Source: Diphasiastrum complanatum (Eukaryota; Streptophyta; Lycopodiopsida; Lycopodiales; Lycopodiaceae). Taken from it: a stretch of 64,000 nt of DNA. The stretch is from positions 27,767,192 through 27,831,191 of the forward strand of contig CM055097.1 in the NCBI GenBank assembly GCA_029204225.1, in the 5' to 3' direction. The notes under the pieces are model-generated. The model was given only the letters and a program-made list of their open reading frames with translations, ran no database searches and was not told the DNA's origin. Both the position numbers and the translations under genes were made by a program. Positions within the stretch are counted from its first letter, which is position 1; each line of letters starts with the position of its first letter. Below are positions 12,101 through 24,289 of this stretch, in pieces.

Positions 12101-14554
12101 AGAAATATACATAGATGCCCTAAAATCATCAGTAAACCCTAAACCCTACACCTAGGAAGAAACTATGCAAAGGGGCCTCATGCACATCAACCACACGAAT
12201 GCTCATGGTGACCACCTATGCAAAAAGAAGTTGGGAACATGCAATCACTTTATCCCTAGCAAATATACAACCAATCCTAGCCACATGATTAATCTTCTCA
12301 AAATGATGCACTTTAGCCTCCAAACAAAGGAAAACAAAAGGTTGAAAAAAAGCTTCAAGATGTTTTGTTTGTAAATCTCCGCATACTCACTTTTGCCCCC
12401 TTCTATGTGCTACAATCACCTTCCACACATCATGGCCTTCACATAGAGTGCTCACACAACTTATTTGACCTCCTCTTGCTCTCTCCACAACCTCAAGAAA
12501 CTCCAAAACAAGGGCGCTCGAAATGAGGGTCATGGGACTTCTAAAACAATTTCTAGTTTGTTTTTTCAATAGCGGTCTAGTTTGCGTTCTAGAGCATAGG
12601 TCCCCGGAATGCCGCTCTAGTGTAACTTAGCCGTCGACCAACAGATATAGCTTACTAGTTTTCATCTTTGTGAATGTGCTTTGACTTGGTGGCATACACA
12701 TCAATCTGACCTTATTACTGCGGCTAATTGGCCTAAGTTCAAGGTCGACTTACATTTTAGTATGGTTGTGGCTCTATACTCAACTATCGACAACTTCAAC
12801 AAACAAGTTCACTTGTAGAATATAACCAAAAGTTAATTAAGTATTCTTATGATTTTTCGCTTGCTAAGGTTATTGTTCGGTATATACCTGGTTTGTGTAC
12901 TTTATGATTTGACGTTCAATCTTTTCAACCAGCTTGCTTAAATCATGCCATGTCTCTCGCTAGTACATTGCAACATAAATATCTCAATCAATCGTCTTTT
13001 TAGGCTCATCCTTTTTAACGCGCTCTTGTCTCCCATTTTGTTATATTTCTTGTGTCGTCCCCTCTTGTTTCTTAGTCTTCTCCTATTTCTCTTCCAATTT
13101 TTCGGAGTAATCCTCCTTTTGTTCTACGTATTGTTGTTCTACACATTGTATTCAAAATGAGAGGCACAATCTCTTGTTCCTGGACTTTATGAAGAAACTT
13201 TTGTCCAAATTATTCGAACACTCATGAATCTGTTCTTGGTTTGATTGCTTAATGGTAATTGAAGAACTCAAAATATCTAGTGATTGTGGCTAGTAGGTAC
13301 AGGTTTTAGAAAGATGCATATAACTGCACTTGAATTTTGAAATTCCGCTGGAAAATGAAGTTTAGAGTGTGCCGATTTGCACTCAAGCAAAAATAGAATC
13401 TTAAATGTTTATTCCAGGACAAGCTGAGAAGTGATAAAACAAGATTAGCTTGAGCTTGCCTTTGCTGATGATGGCAACCTTTTAGGTTGAGTTTTCTTTT
13501 CGAAGTTTGTGGAATTTTTTGCATTAGGCATGAATGAAGAGCTTTAAAAATAAATTAGCCTAGAATTGCAATAAGTGGTGGGTTTGCTAACAAATGTGGA
13601 TGGAGTAATTTTGCCACTTCTACTAAGCTATGACAAGCATTAAAGTTGTCTGTGGATGCACTGGAAAAGATCAATTCGTGTTTCTCATGATGAAGTGTTT
13701 GGCAGAAAGGTTTAGGTGTGGTAGCAATCTCATCAAATTCTGTCAAAACTCATCCGCAGGTGAGTTTTCAAAATTGACCTTTGAGGCTTCACCACTCTCT
13801 TGAGAATGTTTTGTTTGGAATGGTTAGTGATGTCATTATAGTAGGATAACATAGTAATGTTGTGTGCAGGATGGCCCTGATAAGATGGCAGAGGATGCTA
13901 GGATGTATGATTACCCATTTCCTTATTTATATGATGAGGTAAGTCTTTGCATTTCCATTGTACATGTAGTAACTTGAAAAATCTGATCTTGGGGCTCAAC
14001 AATTGACATGCATACTTTATGGATATGTGATAGACATAAAACTTTCCTTGCTTAAATTTGATGCCTATGAAATGCAACTGTCATGAAGTAATCACAGAGG
14101 CTTGTTAAAAGCTTATCAAAGCATTATGTGTATTCCTCCAATAGGAATGATGTTGCAACTGAAGTCTTTTTGTTTTGGTGGCAAGACACAAGATGTGGCA
14201 AGAGCATATGGGGCAAGGTGTACTCCCGAATTTTTCCTTTTCAAAAAGGTAGTCTATGGGAGTGTGTTAAGTTAATCTTCCACAAGTTGAATGTTGAACT
14301 AGTGTTGATGTCCCTTAAGCTTGCTCAATGCAACATATTTGTCTAGACCTGCCTCAGCTATTATTGTGAATATGTGGTCACTAAACAGTAATATTCTGCA
14401 TTTATCGCTGCAGTGTTGAAATTATGCAACTTATGGTCACCTCTTGTTTTTCAGTCTGGAAGGCGACCATTCGAACTTGTTTATCATGGGCAGTTCGATG
14501 ATTCTCGACCAGGAAACAACAGACCCATAACTGGCTTGTAAAAATTTGATCCCT

Positions 14555-14628
<74 letters not shown>

Positions 14629-14925
14629 AACTCACGTTATTGCTATTTCTAATCTCAAACTTAAAAAAACCCTAAAATATTGAAAAATCCGTGCCTCTCC
14701 CTCCCTCTCTCGCGATCCCAACTGTGCTTCTCTCTTTCTCTCTTGCAATTTTATGCCTTCTCTCTCTAGAAATTTCTCTTTCTAGAAATTTCTAAAGACA
14801 TGCTCTCGCTCTAGAAATTTCTAAAAGCACTTGTTACATTTTGAACCCACTTCAACTGCATTTCAACTAGCCTTTTAAATACATTTTAGGGCAAACGTGG
14901 ACCAATGAGAATAGACAAAACGCGT

Positions 14926-14967
<42 letters not shown>

Positions 14968-17900
14968 TTGGCGGTCATCTCGACACAGTACCATGCTAGC
15001 TTCTAGCACCACATCGATTGTTATCAGTACATTCCTCAGACCTCATGGAGTCATTTTATAGCTCACTGTTCTTTTCCTTCGATATGATAGGCTCAACGCA
15101 GTTGATCATGTTCATTGTACTCCACTCTCTGGTACTCTTATTATGTTCCGCTATCGTATAAGTAGTTAATTTATTACGGAGACATTGCAATGCTCCATAC
15201 ACACTTGAGATGTACCATATAGTATTATTTACATGTTGGCACTTAAAAAGACATCAAATAAAGTGCTCTCTCTCTCTCTCTCTAATTTAAAGAATCCACA
15301 ACACTGGTAGACGGTACAAGCACATAATAAGCATGATTCTGCAAATATTTTGCATTTTGACTGTGCAGTGTCTTGAGAAATTGTTGTTTGTTCAGGGATT
15401 TGAGACATGCATTGGATTGTGTCCTATCAGGCAGGTTGGTCAACATTGTGCACAGGCCGAGGTAACTTCCCTTATTTCATTTATGCAATAAAACATGGCT
15501 AGAAAATTGCATGATGTTCTAGAATTTTATTTCTATGCTAAACACAAAAAATAGGCGATTCCAATATGCAGCACGTCATGAGTACTAAGATAGATTAAAT
15601 CACCCTTAATAAGTATGTCAACCAAGAAACTCTACTTCTCTCGATTAAGAGCTATTAAACAATGGACTGTGTCAATTACCAAATGTAATGTCATCTTCAT
15701 GATCTGAGCTACCGGATGGTGAAGAGGCTTTTTTAGGGATGCATGCCATGTGTATATCTAGCATTTAACCATAGTTCCACTATATTATGGAATACAGTGT
15801 TTTGGAAAGTGAATCCAAAGGACATCACCTTAAAGGCATAAATTCCCCATGCAGTTGCAAAAATTGTTTTATGTTGATCTTCTGGAGCGATTTGCACTAC
15901 CCACTAACCATCCAAAAAGCTATAGGATTCCTCTCTTGCTATTTGTTCCAGCACACCTCTTTAAATGGAAGGGAAAAGTCATTTTTTGTGACTGCATTAA
16001 GTTTTTTGAGATCCACGCATATGCGAAGCTTCCCATTCTTTTTAGGTATAATCACAATGGGTGACACCCACTCGGTATTTTTAATTTCATAGATGAATTC
16101 GACACCCAGTAGTTTTTCTAATTCTTGTTGTATAAGTTGGAAATAATGCAGATTACATCAGTAGAGACGACTAACTTTTGTTTCTGCACCATCTACTAGG
16201 GGTATAGTATGTTTTATGACTTTAGGGGGAATACCTCTAAGATCCTTGTATAATCATGCGAATCGGTCTTTATAGCGATAGAGGAGATCTCTCAACTCAC
16301 CTAGTTCAATCGTCGTTAGTTGTTCCGTTACATAAACTAGTTTCTCTTCTTCTCTTGGGTTGGCAAGGTCTAAGGGTTGGACCCTCGTAGGAATTGGTCT
16401 CGGCATGGTCATTGGAGTTGGGTTCTTGCCGTGCTTGTGGCAGAGCTATGATTACATCTAGGGAGAAATTATGGAAATAGGTTGGCACATCATGGAGGGG
16501 TTTTGTTGGTGACGACTCAATATGGCATGAACGTTCAGCTTCCTCTGAAGATTTCTTGTTTGTTGCAGATGGGTTGGGTCCATAGAAATTGTTCTGAACT
16601 TTTGGGGTGCAGATCTAGTGATTGGATCTTGGTATTCATTGATTGTGGCTAATTGTCACCATCCTTAGCCTTTTCCTTTTGATTGGCTAGTAATTGGAGT
16701 GACAATTTTTCAGGTCGCCGCAAACAACTTGTTTTTGGCCATAGACAAGGTTTTGAGGTTGCTTGCAGGCTATACGCCTTACAGTACCAAGCGATATGTT
16801 CACCTTGGCAACAACAGCACTCAAGCTATCAAAGGTGAAGGTGTGGCCATCTTAACTGAAAAAGGACTGCTTCGAGACTTTTGCTTTTTTGTAATGTTCC
16901 ATAGCGAAGCATTGATGTAAGAGATCGCCTCATCTGGATGGATTTCGCAGGCAGATAACCTTGCTTCGATGCAATAAATGAGCTCTTGTCGTGCCTTCTG
17001 TGGAGGTTCGAGGAACTCTTTCATAATCTGAGCTAATAGAGTTGGTTTTGGTATCTCCAAGGGAACTTTCTTTTCCCCATAGAAGCGGCGGTCTATTTAT
17101 CCAAGGGGTTGTTTATTGGAATATGGTGCCCCATCATCAAGTGTGATGATTGAGCACCATGGAAGGAGTTCCTCACACGACTCTAAGGGAGGTTCCATTG
17201 CCATCCAAGCGATTTTGACCATATTGATCTTGATCTCGACCTCATCATCAATGGTTAGTTGACAATAGGGAGGGCCTCTATCCAATTGATGATATTTGCA
17301 TCGGAGTCTTGATGGGTTACCAGGGTTTGTGGTTTTTCTCCACTTTTGGTTTTGATCGGTCATGTGATATGTAGTGGATGAGTTTGTCTCGTCCACAAGG
17401 CTTGCGGGTTTAATTTCCTAGGTAGTAGGATCGACCTTGACAACTCGATCTCGATTTTTTATGGCTATTTTATTTGTATCCCAATCATGACGTAGTTTGG
17501 CCATTCAACCACGTGGATGGCCTAGTAATAGTCAATAGGAGGAAGGGGATTCAAGTAATTCTATGACGATGAAAATAACCACAAATCTTAAATCAACGAT
17601 CTTCACCTAAACGGCTTCGATTACACCAAGGGGTTTTACGCAACATTGATCGGCGAGTTCAATTGTAAAGCCTGTTGGTTTAATGGTCCTACACCCCATT
17701 CTTGATATAGGTGTGTGGATATTATGTTACCTGTCATCCGCCATCAATAATGACCGTTTCTTATGCTGCAGACGTAAAGTCACATTACTCTTCTCGTTTT
17801 TCTAGGTGACACCAATAGCTAGTATGGATTCCGTGTCGTTATTGTCTTCTTCATAAGAAGTCTTTTTTGCCTTGTTTTTGGCACTTACCCAGTTAATTAG

Positions 17901-20743
17901 GGCCAGATGTAAGGCTTGAGAGTTTTCTAACTCATCACTTGAAGGTAAGGTGATCTGGTTGGACAACAATGCGGTTATACTAGTGATGAGAATGGAATTT
18001 CATTGAACACTTGAGTAATGTCCTCAAGACATAAGTACAACAATCTGAATACAATTGTCTGCTAGGAATTCCATTAACAAATCAAGATTCTTGTTTGAGT
18101 ATTTTTTGTTCCAACACTCCCCTTGTTTTAGCTCAAGTCATATCGTTTGAGCCTTTGTGATCTCATTTGGAAGAGTGAGTCAACCTTGATGGCAAATCTG
18201 AGCTCTTTTTATGTGTGGAATGTCATTCGAATGACACTTATTCCACTTTTAAGTTGCAGTTTTAAAAAATAATATGGCATTGTTCATCTAATGAGAATGT
18301 GAGGTTCTAGCATTGTCCAACATCCAACATTGTTTCCAGACTTCTAACGTATTTGTTGAGATGTTGTCATTTTAAACATTATCATGAAACTTCTCCACAA
18401 ATTTTGATACGTTCATCATTCACTTTGATTGGTTTAGTATACAACTACTCTTTAATTGACCTCGGTGGTGTAGAATAGTTGGACTTCAATGCTCAAAAAC
18501 ATTTGTTATGCTATCTTGAAATGCTTGAGCATTAATCACATGTATCTTTAGTTCATCAAGAGTTTATTTTTAGCAGTCACATTAGTACTACTTTCTTGCA
18601 CTTTTTGCATCATAATGCAAACACAATTTTTGATATCTAGTAGATCATCTTCTATCCTTTCAATAAATACCCTATATGTGTGCTCATGGATAGACATCTT
18701 GGTTCTTCCCAGCCATTGGTATGTCCACACGTGACACTTAAGGTAGCAATAGCAATGATTCTAAGCACTAAATGATTAATCATAAAAGTAGCATTACAAC
18801 AAAGATTATACCAACTTTCATATACCACTACTCAAATGAAGGAACCAATAACCCCAATGAATCCAAAATGTGCCATTCACTTAATCTTTGGTACACGTAA
18901 GTGACCAAAAAACAAGCGTAAAATAATTGCCTTTTTTTTTTTTTTTTTGCAAAAAACTAAACACAATGATAAGAATTGTTAAAAAATAATAAAAAATCTT
19001 AAGCTAGCTAGAGTCAATGAAGCATACTTGGAAAGAGTACACACAATGGTTTGTCGAGCAAGCTAACAACTAGACAACATTTAAAAGAGAGTAGGATTTG
19101 CACATCGATCACTAGAGACTAGAAAGCTTTGCATGATCTTCAACACTCGCTAATCTTCACCAACAGATTGAACATATGAACACCTTAATTTGACTAGAAG
19201 TTGTGTCTTCATGTTGTAGTGCGATTTCTAATGGGTCTATAAGAATGGCTTCACTTTCCCTAACCAAAAGCTTCCATTTAGCCACCTCTTTTTTTTTGCG
19301 GCTTTCATAGATAAGTTGTTCTCTATGTTTTTCAAATATGAAAGTAGTTTTATTCTCAAGTCTCTTGGGATCATTTAGGCTAAACCAGATTGACTCCTTT
19401 GTTGGCCACTTAGGGTTGTACTAGTCAACAAGCTTTGAATCATTTGGGCCATTGATATTACGATTGTTTCATTTGATATGTCAGGCTTGCAGGTTTAGCA
19501 AAATGAGGGACCCCACTTGATTGGTTTATCTTTAGTGCTAGCCTTCATCATGATTAAGTCTACCCTTCACCTCTATAGAAGTGATAAAAATTTGACATCG
19601 TCTTTATCTATAAACATCTTTATATGTGTGATTTGCAATCCAAAAGTTACATGGTAATTTTTACAGTAATTCATTTGTATCATGTGTTTATAACTTAAAT
19701 ATTTTTTGATAACTAATTTCTTAATTGTTGCACTTTCGGCATAAAATAAGATGCTAACAAGCTCTAGTGCTTGGATAAAACCTAAAATTCATATGAAGTT
19801 GTGATCTATGCCACAATTATTGTCTTTGTACCAAAATACGAAGCATTTTGTTGAATTTTACAAATAGCTTAAAATTCTAGTTTCTCACATCCCTTGTGTG
19901 TAGGTTCAAAAGGTAAATACATGTCTATCTAGACTATTGGAATTCTGGCATATGATGGAAGCTCATTCAGTAAGGCTTAGTTCACCAAGAGTTTACTTTG
20001 GACACTTGCATCTCATAAAGAATTTATACTTGAACATTGGGCTTAAAGCATAAGTTTGCAAGAGTGTCGTCGTTTGTTAGCAATGGTGTTGCACATTTTT
20101 TTAATGGATTAGACATTGATTTGCAAAAAGCTACATACAACACCAACGTCCACAAAGCACCTTGTGATCAACGAGCTTTAGAATTCGTGTTGACAAGGAG
20201 GAAAATAAGATTATAACACTTGTGGAACTAAGAAACAAATATTTTCTAGACTTGCTATCATGAGGGATTATGATTACTTTTGTCTACATGACCTTTAGCA
20301 CTTAATATTAAAGACCTCAATTTTTTTTGTCCTTCAAATTGAAATGGGACATCTTTAGTATGTTGGATAAAGATGTCATTATCTTAAAAGAGAACATAGA
20401 TTTGTGCGTTTGCAGATGATTCGAAGTTTCGTCATGGGTTCCCTATTATTCTTGAGGAGTTTGCATGATTTTATCTATTGATTTTAGTAAGCATAGGCTA
20501 ATACAAAAGACGTGAGAATTAAGTACATCGATCTCAAGAAATAATGTGTGGATTTTTACATGTTTTTTGGATGCAATTGTTGTTGAACATTGTAGTTGTG
20601 ATGCAAATGTATCAAACTATGAAAAAAAACTTTGATTGAATAGTTTTATTGATGACGTCAATTGGTAGCACAAGTTACTAATTTTTTTTTGAATCTTGTT
20701 GTGTAGCATGGGGTGCAGCATCAAATGGCACCCACAAGATTGA
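6150..20743 (+). CDS. Chloroplast thioredoxin/peroxiredoxin-like protein, nine exons
   Basis: Nine exons, all with GT-AG introns, join into one 289-codon frame: 6150-6500, 6773-6838, 10684-10764, 13706-13759, 13870-13938, 14186-14248, 14455-14537, 15396-15461 and 20707-20743 (TGA). Exon 1 encodes a Ser/Pro-rich, acid-poor N-terminus typical of a chloroplast transit peptide, then APEFE. Exon 2 has WKLEDFEG. Exon 3 has the redox-type CNHC followed by PF (Cys144 and Cys147). Exon 4 has VVAISSNSV. Exon 5 has YPFPYLYDE. Exon 6 has CTPEFF with the probable cis-Pro at 221. Exon 7 has VYHGQFDDSRP, and exon 9 ends GCSIKWHPQD. This order matches the AhpC/TSA-like redoxin family of plant plastids (Arabidopsis At1g21350-type, from memory). 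A thiol-disulfide or peroxide-related role in the stroma is inferred. Introns 2, 3 and 8 (3.8, 2.9 and 5.2 kb) carry repeat debris. A possible AATAAA lies at 20884-20889. No disruption was seen. Confidence 0.9.
9090..9430. repeat. Degenerate tandem repeat in intron 2
   Basis: A loosely repeated unit of roughly 65-75 bp, built around GCGATAGGC-like and ATTAGGGGCAGTC-like blocks, recurs about four or five times with substitutions and indels (for example near 9175, 9270, 9310 and 9360). Boundaries and unit length are approximate. Confidence 0.45.
10071..10400 (-). pseudogene. Copia RNase H C-terminus, polypurine tract and LTR start
   Basis: On the minus strand the block reads YGDNASAQSLAQSPIFHARSK and HIEVAYHFIGEKI, the conserved end of Copia RNase H, followed by a broken VADIF segment. 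A polypurine tract TGAGGGGGAA (10071-10080) then leads into TGTGAAAAAT, an LTR start that runs to lower coordinates. A TATAAATG-like box is present in the LTR near 10000. The far LTR end was not placed. The element is antisense to the host gene and lies inside intron 2. Confidence 0.7.
10765..13705 (+). other. Intron 3 of the redoxin gene
   Basis: A 2.9-kb intron between GTAATT and GGCAG. Apart from an unrecognised minus-strand frame at 10949-11299 it holds AT-rich sequence. Two CCCTAAA units occur near 12131-12146 but are too few to call a telomeric tract. Confidence 0.8.
10949..11299 (-). other. Unrecognised 116-codon helix-rich frame
   Basis: An open minus-strand frame inside intron 3, rich in Gln, Ile and Lys, predicted helical by eye, with no transmembrane run or signal peptide. 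I do not recognise the family. A shorter minus-strand frame in intron 8 (18548-18730) has a similar KNCV...MQK...SS...N pattern, which may mean both come from one repeat family. It could also be chance coding. Confidence 0.25.
14556..14628. repeat. (CT)n microsatellite, intron 7
   Basis: Nearly pure CT dinucleotide run of about 73 bp with one TTT interruption, starting 19 bp after the 5' splice site of intron 7. Confidence 0.97.
14928..14963. repeat. (CT)n microsatellite, intron 7, second tract
   Basis: Pure CT run of about 36 bp in the same 858-bp intron. Confidence 0.95.
15265..15283. repeat. (CT)n microsatellite, intron 7, third tract
   Basis: Short CT run of about 19 bp, roughly 110 bp before the acceptor of exon 8. 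Confidence 0.9.
15780..17956 (-). pseudogene. Decayed Gypsy protease-to-RT relic in intron 8
   Basis: Read on the minus strand from right to left. Near 17740-17765 is VIIDGG, the catalytic start of an aspartic protease. Several broken frames follow (17097-17396, 16821-17060, 16306-16488) that would correspond to the protease-RT linker. At about 16150-15960 a clear RT segment reads FIYEIKNTEWVSPIVIIPKK and NGKLRICVDLKKLNAVT. Stops and frameshifts are many. The orientation is antisense to the redoxin gene. The protein style is close to the other Tat/Athila-like elements in the window. Confidence 0.7.
17957..18126 (-). mobile_element. Possible short LTR with polypurine tract
   Basis: On the minus strand AAGGGGAG (about 18119-18126) is followed by TGTTGGAACA, and about 160 bp later the sequence ends TTGTCCAACCA. 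The layout polypurine tract, TG start and CA end with matching termini suggests a short LTR remnant. The adjoining coding end on the right is too decayed to name. Confidence 0.35.
18127..20706 (+). other. Remainder of intron 8, no gene recognised
   Basis: AT-rich sequence with a poly-T run (about 18930-18948) and only short open frames. The acceptor GTGTAG just before 20707 ends the intron and restores the redoxin reading frame. Confidence 0.6.
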
Positions 20744-23565
20744 GACATGTAAATTTTGAGCTTGGTACATAAATGTGCATAGAAATGCACATTTGACTAG
20801 TATATTAAAGGTCTATGTGGCTAATTTCCAAGAAATCATCAAAGCTTTTCACACATTTGTTAGGTAGGTATTTGTTTGCTGATAATAAAACATGGGCTAA
20901 TGATAGACGAATTATGACATGCCAATTATGTAGATGTCAAACAAAATTTAACAGTTTTAAGTGTGGGTGTGCATTACCATGAATGCTATTATAATATTTA
21001 TAGTTGTTTATTCTCAAAATTCTTATGCAATCATGTCAATATTTCCATCACTTTTTTTTCTTTTGGAGTCAAATAGTTCAAAACATAAAAACAAGTCAAT
21101 TGCTGATAGGTGATTCATGAATTATATTTGGATTTTTTGTTATTCTTCTTGTCATATTAAGATCTGTACAATCCAAAAATCCAAGGGAACATATTCATGT
21201 ACATGTTCTTATATACATCGGTTGAATTAAAGCTATGAGCTATTGAGTTCAATATTTTTATGACCTGTCAAATATTTTGGATTGCTAAACAGAAGATCAG
21301 ATTTTTTAAGTCAAATGTGCACTACGATGATGTTTGTTGCATAATTTATTGTTTTCTACTTCTTAGGACTGTTAGAACATGGCCCCTGAAATAGTTTTTG
21401 ATTTCAAGTTGTTTGTCTCAAGTGGTAACAAGTATCAATCGAATTGTTTGGGGGTTTTATATGATAATGTCTTCAAATTAAATCTTCTTGATTGCCAAGT
21501 ATTTAAGTGAATCATGCAACATGCGCAACTCTAAACCCTAAACGAATTGAAAATATGATCTATACATAATTAATCATAAGCAAGATAATGTATGTAACAT
21601 TGTAGAATCATGAAGACAAGCAATTTCACCAATTGCAATGCTATGAATGCATGTTTGATAGTAGAACTTATATGATTGACATGATTATTAGCTCCATATA
21701 TTTGTCAATGATGAATAATTGATGTGCCAAAATTTTTGGAGTACTAGGACCCAAGTAATTTGAGTCTTATCATGTTGTGAACGTGGTAGTATGATGGACT
21801 TATGTGGAGTGGTACATGGAGTTGATAACAAAATTTGATGGTGGTTGAGAGATGAAAAAATAGTTATAGATGAGATAGAGAACAAAGAGGAGATGAATCA
21901 CAACTATGAAACTATATTTAGTATGGTAGTAGTCGTAGCTTCATTTTCTAAAAAATAGAACAAAAGATGAAATAGGAAGCATGGGGGTGCAAACTTGAAA
22001 AAAAATTAGGTCGAGAATGGGCAAACGAAAGAGGGAGAATGATCATATTTATAGGTTGGTGGGATGTTGCAAGGCCGATAAGGTGGTAGGCAAATGATTT
22101 CACAATCATTTAGGCAAGATTGCTTGTAGGGATACTGATTATTCTAAGGTGAATGTTGGTCATGCATAACTTTTTTAAACAATATTTTATGTAGTTTCCA
22201 AGGTGAAATAATAGGAGATTATAATGAACAAAGAAGCAAGGCTGAAGTGAAAAAACCTTTGGGGTCCTTAATCGTTCAAATGGTGTCCTTATAGTGATAG
22301 AGAGAATAGTGAGAGACTTATTGGGTGATGACAAACTTGGAAAGTAATTTTTGGATAAAAAATTATCATCTTGTAAATTGAATAATTAGCACTACTTTTG
22401 TAAATTTTGGCAAGACTAGGATTATATTGTAGTGAGATCTTACCTTTTAGCTCTTGACAATGTTCATCAACATTATCAATTCACCTTAGACCTAAATATT
22501 GTAATTAGATCTTACCTTTTAGCTCTTGACAATGCTCATCAACATTATCAATCCACCTTACAAATTGCTCTTTAAGAATCATTTATTCATTTATTGTAGA
22601 TATTACACTTCATAATAGATTAATGTCATTTTCAACTAAGTATGTGATTTGCTTGATGATGTGACATGACACCTTCAAGCCTAGCTGTATCTTCCATCAA
22701 GCAATTAAGTTACGCTTCTAACTATCTAAGATGTAGGTAGACAATAATTTCTAAGTTTGTCGTAATGAGTTGTGTCTTATGTGTAATGTTGGTTGATTCT
22801 GACGAATCCCCAAGATACTCAGCCAGAGCTACCCAAGAGCACCTCTCACCTTAGACCGAGGAGGTCTATGAGAAGATGAGACTAATGAAGACTGAGAGCC
22901 GAGGAATACTAGTTAGTAATGACAAGTAAGAACTGTGTAAGCCTCATGGTGAATCCCGGAAGATGGAATGACCATGTAGGAACTAGTATTTCTAGGCAAA
23001 GTAATAAATGCAAGTAGACCCCTCTTAAAGAAAGTAGAGTGAGCCACCTTTTGATGGAGACCTCTAGTGGAGAGCATAATTCCACTTGTAATTTGTGTAA
23101 TGTGGAAATGCCACTAGGATGCCACCTAAGGAGCTCTCTTGCTTATTTAAGAGACTCTCTCTTTGTAGAAGAGAAGCTTTTGTAAATGTATCTACTCCAT
23201 GCTGAAATGAGAAGATCTTCCATGAGATTTGATGCATTCTTGAGCTCCTTGATCATTCTTGTTTCTTGACTGATGCATTAATGATCTTGCCCTTTCATTT
23301 CCTTTGTGGGTGGTTGTGGATCTTAGTGGTGGATTAGTTTTCTTGCTTTCATAGATTAATGTAAAATTATGCATTGTGGTAAATCGTCTTGGCTGGGTTG
23401 TGGTATAGATCTTGCAAATTCTAAGATAGCCCACTCATTGACGTTCTTGGCACGACCAACCCTCAACTTCAACGCCATATCCAAATGTGAGGGAAGAAAG
23501 AAGACAATACTAGAAAATAAGACATTGGGTACAGAAAGCACAAGCGGAGGAAAAAGAGCAAGAAA
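20744..23565. other. 3' flank of the redoxin gene, no gene recognised
   Basis: AT-rich, containing the tandem duplication at 22435-22560. From about 22790 the sequence becomes more GC-balanced and contains CTTATTTAAGAG (a possible TATA region near 23140); this could be a decayed 5' LTR or leader of the Gypsy element that follows, but no terminal repeat could be paired. Confidence 0.4.
22435..22560. repeat. 72-bp-spaced tandem duplication
   Basis: The segment starting AGATCTTACCTTTTAGCTC at 22435 recurs at 22507 with a few substitutions over about 54 bp, giving a spacing of 72 bp. Confidence 0.9.
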
Positions 23566-24288
23566 GGGGAAATCCCCACTGAACCTCCAGTTGGCGTCGA
23601 ATGGGAACCGCAAGCGGGCTCACCACTACGCACTGATCAGAATGATCGGTTGCACCAACATGAACCACCTTTTCACATGGTAGAGCCCGAGGAACCACGC
23701 ACTGAAAGGCTCACACTTTTACTGTCAAGCCGTGTTAGTTTACCACTCGGAGAACTACTGCGGATTGCACCACAAGTAAAAAGTCTTCTAGCTGAATGGG
23801 CCAAAGCGGATGAGGAGCCAGTAGCGCTTGAGCCCATATATTGTACGGACTATGAAGAAACAAGTAACGTCCTCCACATCGGAGCAGCATGGGAAAGTGA
23901 GGAACACAACATTACTTTGCCAATCAAACACAAGAGATACGAGGACGAGGCAGCAGTGGTAGATGGAGGATTGGGTGTCAATTTGATCTCCACTACTTTG
24001 TATGAAAAGTGGAGTTTGCAAGGGTTGAAGCCAGCAAGATTCGCCATCAAGCTAGCAGATCAATCCTATGTGAAACCAAAAGGTGTAGTTGCCGATATCC
24101 CTGTAAATATAACAGACATGCAGTTTGTGATTACTTTTGTAGTCATGGATATACCTGAATCTCCAACTACATACCGTGTGTTACTAGGAAGGCCATGGTT
24201 GAGGACTGCGCAAGTAGTACACAACTGGGGTACAGGGAAACTCACACAAGATCCTGCAATCAGGATGTTGGTGGCCAACGATTCATAA
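23566..24288 (+). pseudogene. Gypsy element A: gag end and aspartic protease
   Basis: The frame opens near 23570 and reads through an acidic linker into an aspartic protease. The parts are AVVDGGLGVNLIS (catalytic Asp in D-G-G, where D-T/S-G is usual; DGG is common in Tat/Athila-type elements), a central sheet region, and YRVLLGRPWL, the conserved second loop. About 24290 the sequence jumps straight to integrase, so the whole reverse transcriptase and RNase H are deleted. The protein may fold, but the element is not autonomous. Confidence 0.8.
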
Positions 24289-24289
24289 G

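Noticed and set aside
12131-12146. Telomeric repeat (CCCTAAA) in intron 3
   Set aside because: Only two units; too short to separate from chance.
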